A DNA stretch of 64,000 bases, taken from NCBI GenBank assembly GCA_963991985.1, contig CAXDRX010000004.1:53090-117089 (forward strand). The letters are read 5' to 3'. How positions within the stretch are numbered: the stretch's first letter is position 1; the number at the start of each line of letters is the position of its first letter. Positions 60,444-64,000 of this stretch are shown here, one piece after another. The position numbers and the translations under genes were made by a program. The stretch is from MED-G17 sp963991985 (GTDB lineage Bacteria > Bacteroidota > Bacteroidia > NS11-12g > UBA9320). Below the pieces are notes generated by a model, which saw only the letters and a list, made by a program, of their open reading frames with translations, was not told where the DNA came from and ran no database searches.

Positions 60444-62705
60444 ATGGTTTTCGATCTTCAATTGATTCAAAAGCATTATCTTGAATTGCCTCAAAAAATT
60501 CAGCAAATTCGGTCTGAAATTGGCCGTCCTCTAACCTTAACGGAAAAAATATTGTACAGCCATCTATGGGCCAATCAAATAGAAGAACAAAAAAGAGGGG
60601 AATCTTATGTAGATTTTGCTCCAGACCGAGTTGCGATGCAAGATGCCACAGCACAAATGGCCTTATTGCAATTCATGCAAAGTGGCAGAAATAAAGTAGC
60701 GGTTCCTTCCACAGTCCATTGTGACCACCTGATCCAAGCCAAAGTTGGAGCAAAAAGTGATTTAAAAACAGCCGTGGACAACAACAAAGAAGTTTATGAC
60801 TTTCTTCAGTCAGTGTCGAATAAATATGGCTTGGGTTTTTGGAAACCAGGAGCAGGAATCATACATCAAGTTGTTCTAGAAAATTATGCTTTCCCTGGGG
60901 GAATGATGATTGGGACAGATTCTCATACGCCAAATGCAGGTGGATTGGGAATGATTGCAATTGGGGTAGGAGGGGCAGATGCTGTGGATGTAATGGCAGG
61001 AATGCCTTGGGAACTGAAGTTCCCAAAACTTATTGGAGTAAAACTAAAGGGTAAAATGAGTGGCTGGACCTCGGCCAAGGATGTTATTCTTAAAGTAGCC
61101 GGTATCCTCACAGTAAAAGGAGGGACGGGTTGTATTGTGGAATATTTTGGAGAGGGAGCCGATGAACTTTCGTGCACAGGCAAAGGAACAATTTGTAATA
61201 TGGGGGCAGAGATAGGAGCTACAACCTCTTTGTTTGCCTACGGCCAGCAAATGGAAAAATATTTGCGCGGTACTGGCAGGGAAGAAGTTGCAGAAGCTGC
61301 CAATCGGGTGATTGAGCACTTAAGGGGAGATCAAGAAGTATACGATCAACCAGAACAATACTACGACCAAGTCATTGAAATTGATTTGAGCACCCTAGAA
61401 CCCCATATCAATGGACCTTTTACCCCTGATTTGGCAACACCTATTTCTAAGTTTGCCGACGTTGTAAGAGAAAACCAATGGCCAGAAAAATTGGAAGTCG
61501 GTTTGATTGGTTCGTGTACAAATTCTAGCTATGAAGATATGAGTCGGTCCGCCTCTTTGGCACAACAAGCTCTTGATAAAAATTTAAAAGCCAAGGCAGA
61601 ATTTACCGTAACACCAGGTTCCGAGTTGGTCCGATATTCGGCAGAAAGAGATGGGATATTGGCAAAATTTGATCAAATCGGAGGCGTAGTTTTGGCCAAT
61701 GCCTGCGGTCCGTGTATCGGCCAGTGGGCGAGGCACAATAAAAATCCAGAAAAGAAAAATTCCATCATTACCTCGTTCAACAGGAATTTTGCAAAGAGAA
61801 ACGATGGGAACCCCAACACGCACTCCTTTGTGGCATCTCCAGAAATTGTAACTGCTTTGACCATCGCTGGAGATTTGACCTTCAATCCGCTCACCGACAA
61901 GCTTGTCAATGAAAACGGAGAAAAAGTGGGTTTGGAAGAGCCGCAAGGCATTGATTTTCCTCCCCAAGGATTTGCTGTTGAAGATGCGGGCTACCAAGCA
62001 CCCGCAAAAAATGGTAGTCATATTGAGGTATTGGTTGATCCCCAAAGCGATAGATTGCAAATACTGGAAGGATTTGCGCCTTGGGACGGGAAAGATCTAT
62101 TCGGATTGAAATTGCTGATCAAGGCAAAAGGGAAATGTACAACAGACCATATTTCAATGGCCGGCCCATGGCTCAAGTATCGAGGTCATCTCGACAATAT
62201 TTCCAACAATTTACTTACGGGAGCCACCAATGCTTTCAACGAAAAGACAGATTATGTTAAGAATCCAATGACGAATAATTATGAAGGCGTTCCCCAGGTG
62301 GCGAGAACCATAAAGGCAGCCGGTGAATTCAGTATGGTGATTGGCGAAGACAACTACGGTGAAGGAAGCAGCAGGGAGCATGCCGCAATGGAACCCCGAC
62401 ATTTGGCTGTTCGTGCGGTTCTTGTTAAGTCTTTTGCCCGAATCCATGAAACCAACCTTAAGAAACAAGGCGTTTTGGCTTTGACTTTTGCAAACCCTGC
62501 AGATTATGAGCGAATTTTAGAAAATGACACTTTTGATATTTTGAACCTAGAATCTTTCGCTCCCGGTAAATCTTTGACCATTATTGCCCACCACCAAGAT
62601 GGTACAAAAACGGAAATAGAGGCACTGCATACCTTCAATGAAACACAGATTTCTTGGTTTAAGGCAGGAAGTGCATTGAACAAAATAAAGCAAGAAACAG
62701 CTTAA
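60444..62705 (+). CDS. Aconitate hydratase (mitochondrial type)
   Basis: 753 residues, the length and layout of eukaryotic mitochondrial aconitase rather than bacterial AcnA (about 890) or AcnB. The 4Fe-4S ligands are in IGSCTNSSYEDM and ANACGPCIGQW. Also seen are IGTDSHTPNAGGLGMIAIGVGGADAVDVM, KCTTDHISMAGPWLKYRGH and NYGEGSSREHAA with the catalytic Ser loop. It interconverts citrate and isocitrate in the TCA cycle. Monocistronic; the stop interlocks with the convergent small gene. Confidence 0.95.
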   Translation: MVFDLQLIQKHYLELPQKIQQIRSEIGRPLTLTEKILYSHLWANQIEEQKRGESYVDFAPDRVAMQDATAQMALLQFMQSGRNKVAVPSTVHCDHLIQAKVGAKSDLKTAVDNNKEVYDFLQSVSNKYGLGFWKPGAGIIHQVVLENYAFPGGMMIGTDSHTPNAGGLGMIAIGVGGADAVDVMAGMPWELKFPKLIGVKLKGKMSGWTSAKDVILKVAGILTVKGGTGCIVEYFGEGADELSCTGKGTICNMGAEIGATTSLFAYGQQMEKYLRGTGREEVAEAANRVIEHLRGDQEVYDQPEQYYDQVIEIDLSTLEPHINGPFTPDLATPISKFADVVRENQWPEKLEVGLIGSCTNSSYEDMSRSASLAQQALDKNLKAKAEFTVTPGSELVRYSAERDGILAKFDQIGGVVLANACGPCIGQWARHNKNPEKKNSIITSFNRNFAKRNDGNPNTHSFVASPEIVTALTIAGDLTFNPLTDKLVNENGEKVGLEEPQGIDFPPQGFAVEDAGYQAPAKNGSHIEVLVDPQSDRLQILEGFAPWDGKDLFGLKLLIKAKGKCTTDHISMAGPWLKYRGHLDNISNNLLTGATNAFNEKTDYVKNPMTNNYEGVPQVARTIKAAGEFSMVIGEDNYGEGSSREHAAMEPRHLAVRAVLVKSFARIHETNLKKQGVLALTFANPADYERILENDTFDILNLESFAPGKSLTIIAHHQDGTKTEIEALHTFNETQISWFKAGSALNKIKQETA

Positions 62706-63046
62706 AGATCAATCCATATGCCCGGATCATTGATTTGAATGGCACTGGGTTTTTCCTTGGATATTATTTTTTTCAAATCAAAACGTCTTTGTGTGTGAAC
62801 CACGGCAGTGCATTTGTCATGGAAGGTCTTGTGATACAAATAAAGTTGGAGCACTTTTCCCTCTGCAAGGTCTTTATCTCGCGTAAGTTCAAAAATATGC
62901 TTGGGTTCACAACCGCCCAAGTATTTTAGGCCCACACACAGAACACCCTCTTCCAATTTTGCAAATCGAAAATCGTAGCAATACATTTTCACGTTGTCAA
63001 AGTCTTCTGCTCGGGCTATAGGCAACATAATACAAAAATAAGCCAT
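62702..63046 (-). CDS. Hypothetical small Cys-containing protein
   Basis: 114 residues (or 108 from a second ATG at 63028). The short hydrophobic start (MAYFCIMLPIARA) could be an uncleaved or weak signal. The body has paired short strands (MYCYDFRFAKLEEGVLCVGLKYLGGCEPKHIFEL, then VLQLYLYHKTF) and several Cys. Not recognised. The TATTTTTG inside the first codons matches a -7 box and favours the shorter form. Confidence 0.6.
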   Translation of the reverse strand: MAYFCIMLPIARAEDFDNVKMYCYDFRFAKLEEGVLCVGLKYLGGCEPKHIFELTRDKDLAEGKVLQLYLYHKTFHDKCTAVVHTQRRFDLKKIISKEKPSAIQINDPGIWIDL

Positions 63047-63048
63047 AA

Positions 63049-63109
63049 GAAAAAGAGCTAGTTCTCCTAAAGCATGGTAAAGAATTCTTGCTCGCTTTCC
63101 TAGCTCTTT
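63049..63109 (-). terminator. Terminator-like long hairpin after the TM2 gene
   Basis: The 10-bp arms AAAGAGCTAG (63052-63061) and CTAGCTCTTT (63100-63109) pair across 38 bases, with an inner AAGAATTCTT palindrome. Read on the minus strand the structure ends in a run of T, directly after the TM2 stop codon. The long loop makes it a weaker candidate than a standard terminator. Confidence 0.5.
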
Positions 63110-63348
63110 ATTTCAAGACCATCTTTGTCTTTAAAATTTCCAGTAACGATTCTAACGAAATCGATAATTGTCCAAATTCCTAGTCCTCCAAGAGTCAATA
63201 GCATGGCAATACCTGTTCCTACTTTGCCCACGTAAAATCTGTGAATCCCGAATCCTCCCAAGAAGAAGCATAGAAGCACAGTTGGAATAAACCCTTTTTC
63301 ACTTTTTTGTTTTGTTTCTGTCTGAATTGTTTGATTTTCTAATGTCAT
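63100..63348 (-). CDS. TM2-domain protein
   Basis: 82 residues from the ATG at 63348; the TTG at 63378 (92 aa) overlaps the upstream stop as TTGA and is an alternative. A short polar start is followed by the TM2 hairpin: FFLGGFGIHRFYVGKVGTGIAMLLTLGGLGIWTIIDFVRIVTG, with conserved HRFY and the Asp of the second helix. A paralogue fused to a lipoprotein is at 17543. The partner gene is immediately upstream. Confidence 0.9.
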   Translation of the reverse strand: MTLENQTIQTETKQKSEKGFIPTVLLCFFLGGFGIHRFYVGKVGTGIAMLLTLGGLGIWTIIDFVRIVTGNFKDKDGLEIKS

Positions 63349-63374
63349 TTTGTTATTTTTTTTGGTATTTATTG

Positions 63375-63800
63375 TCAAAATTTCTGCCCGGGGTAAGCAA
63401 TGATATTTCCTTTCCCGTCTTTATATTTCCCCACAAGAAGCAAATAAGTTACCACTACTGTATGAATCAAATCAATGGCAAAGGATAGCCCTGCAATTAA
63501 ATATTGTTGCTGTATGTAGGCGATTAGCGTACATGCAAAAAGTCCAAAATCCAAAATGCCCATTTTCCAACAACCTACATAATTCCATCCCAATACTCCA
63601 TTACGAGGAAAATGACTTACGAACATTTCGCCGCGAACATCAAATTCTTTGTACGCATTTTGTCCCCAATGTTGTCCGACCAGTACATTGTTGTTTGGAT
63701 CTACTTTTACTTGCCCTTTGCCTGTGAATGCAAAAGCCAGAGAAAATGTGATTAAGGTTGTTTTTGTTAATGTTGTTTTTTTCATTTTTCTTGTCTTCAT
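63375..63800 (-). CDS. Exported/membrane protein with fibre-like N-terminus
   Basis: 141 residues. A signal peptide (TTLITFSLAFAFTGKGQ) is followed by VKVDPNNNVLVGQHWGQNAYKEFDVRGEMFVSHFP, which resembles the opening of Bacteroidota fibre- or endosialidase-chaperone-type surface proteins. Instead of a fibre, two membrane helices follow (about 75-115), and then a short polar tail. This looks like a truncated or fused form. It precedes the TM2 gene in what appears to be a two-gene unit. The function is unknown. Confidence 0.7.
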   Translation of the reverse strand: MKTRKMKKTTLTKTTLITFSLAFAFTGKGQVKVDPNNNVLVGQHWGQNAYKEFDVRGEMFVSHFPRNGVLGWNYVGCWKMGILDFGLFACTLIAYIQQQYLIAGLSFAIDLIHTVVVTYLLLVGKYKDGKGNIIAYPGQKF

Positions 63801-63835
63801 ATTGTTAAAATATCGCTTCGTCTAAGCGAAACATT

Positions 63836-63877
63836 AAAAAATTACTTCTCGGTTGGGCAACTCCGAGTTGGTTTTTT
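63836..63877. terminator. Weak bidirectional hairpin before the edge gene
   Basis: CTCGG (63848-63852) pairs with CCGAG (63863-63867). T-runs lie on both sides, six T starting 5 bases after the stem on the plus strand and six T starting 7 bases after it on the minus strand. It could end the minus-strand gene entering from the right edge. A separate 6-bp hairpin (TCGCTT/AAGCGA, 63813-63829) stands in the upstream region of the 63800 gene. Confidence 0.3.
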
Positions 63878-63949
63878 ATATAGCCTAACTTACATTCAGC
63901 TTCATTCGGTTGGTTTTCTTCTTACTATCTTGCGATTATTCAGCACCTT

Positions 63950-64000
63950 TTACCTCAGAAGCGTAATGGTTCCTGTATAGGTAAATTCTTCATCTCCGAG
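63950..64000 (-). CDS. 3' end of a gliding-motility (CHU_C/T9SS) protein
   Basis: Minus-strand frame from the right edge to a TAA at 63950-63952 encodes LGDEEFTYTGTITLLR, the standard final strand of the gliding-motility-associated C-terminal domain (compare GTFHLFR of the 40334 gene). Only 16 residues are in the window, so the identity is likely but rests on a short match. Confidence 0.55.
   Translation of the reverse strand, partial: LGDEEFTYTGTITLLR

Noticed and set aside
17543..63348. Two TM2 genes as evidence of a recent duplication
   Set aside because: Their shared part is just the common TM2 motif; the flanking sequences and neighbours differ completely.
1..64000. CRISPR arrays, IS elements, prophage or toxin-antitoxin modules
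   Set aside because: No regularly spaced repeats, transposase, integrase, phage structural gene or typical toxin-antitoxin pair was seen on either strand.

Overview
The window reads as a chromosomal segment of a Bacteroidota bacterium, most likely from the Saprospiria/Chitinophagia side. The evidence is AT-rich DNA without obvious Shine-Dalgarno sites, several promoter boxes of the Bacteroidota type (TAnnTTTG), two proteins with the gliding-motility/type IX secretion C-terminal domain (one cut by the right edge), the N-terminal HIVGGE-type family typical of that group, and lineage genes such as DUF4783 beside nadC, Lacal_2735, DUF2911, DUF1573 and an L25/Ctc ribosomal protein. No phage, insertion sequence, CRISPR array or rRNA was seen. 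Most of the window is densely packed core genome.

Layout: 1-2.6 kb holds the end of a histone-deacetylase-like gene, then a very AT-rich accessory patch (a secreted Cys-rich protein and a TlpA-like thioredoxin lipoprotein) closed by a 67-bp attC-like imperfect inverted repeat, then tRNA-Val. 2.8-12 kb: AsmA-like protein, Spy-like periplasmic protein, ureohydrolase-fold protein, SDR epimerase, rplY-prs-tRNA-Gln, recQ. 12.1-17.2 kb: a GDP-mannose/O-acetylation cluster (manC, SGNH hydrolase, MBOAT acyltransferase, secreted C1B peptidase). 17.2-20 kb: DUF2752, a TM2 lipoprotein, two DUF1573 proteins and an enoyl-CoA hydratase. 20-26.4 kb: a methylmalonyl-CoA operon (fused MutA-MutB mutase, a SpoU methyltransferase, MeaB, propionyl-CoA carboxylase beta). 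26.5-30 kb: a PAS-UbiA prenyltransferase fusion, a GT-C glycosyltransferase, DUF2911.

30-37.4 kb is an envelope-folding cluster: parvulin PPIase, small lipoprotein, SurA-like PPIase and MoxR ATPase, facing a PpiD-like membrane PPIase. 37.5-45.8 kb runs leftward: BNR-repeat protein, dihydroorotase, large CHU_C adhesin-like protein, GT-C/TPR protein. 45.9-52.5 kb: CNNM/CBS protein, murQ, pnp, rpsO, VWA membrane protein. 52.6-64 kb: ferredoxin reductase plus 2Fe-2S ferredoxin, DUF4783, nadC, Lacal_2735, folA, asnS, rpoN, PAP2-like, PaaG-like isomerase, aconitase, then small membrane/secreted proteins.

Points worth a second look: the PAS-UbiA fusion, the single-chain MutA-MutB fusion, the attC-like element with its Cys-rich/thioredoxin pair, promoter -7 boxes lying only 4-13 bases from start codons (suggesting leaderless or near-leaderless mRNAs), and four convergent gene pairs whose stop codons interlock in exactly 4 bp. 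All functions are read from protein motifs by eye; no database search was run.
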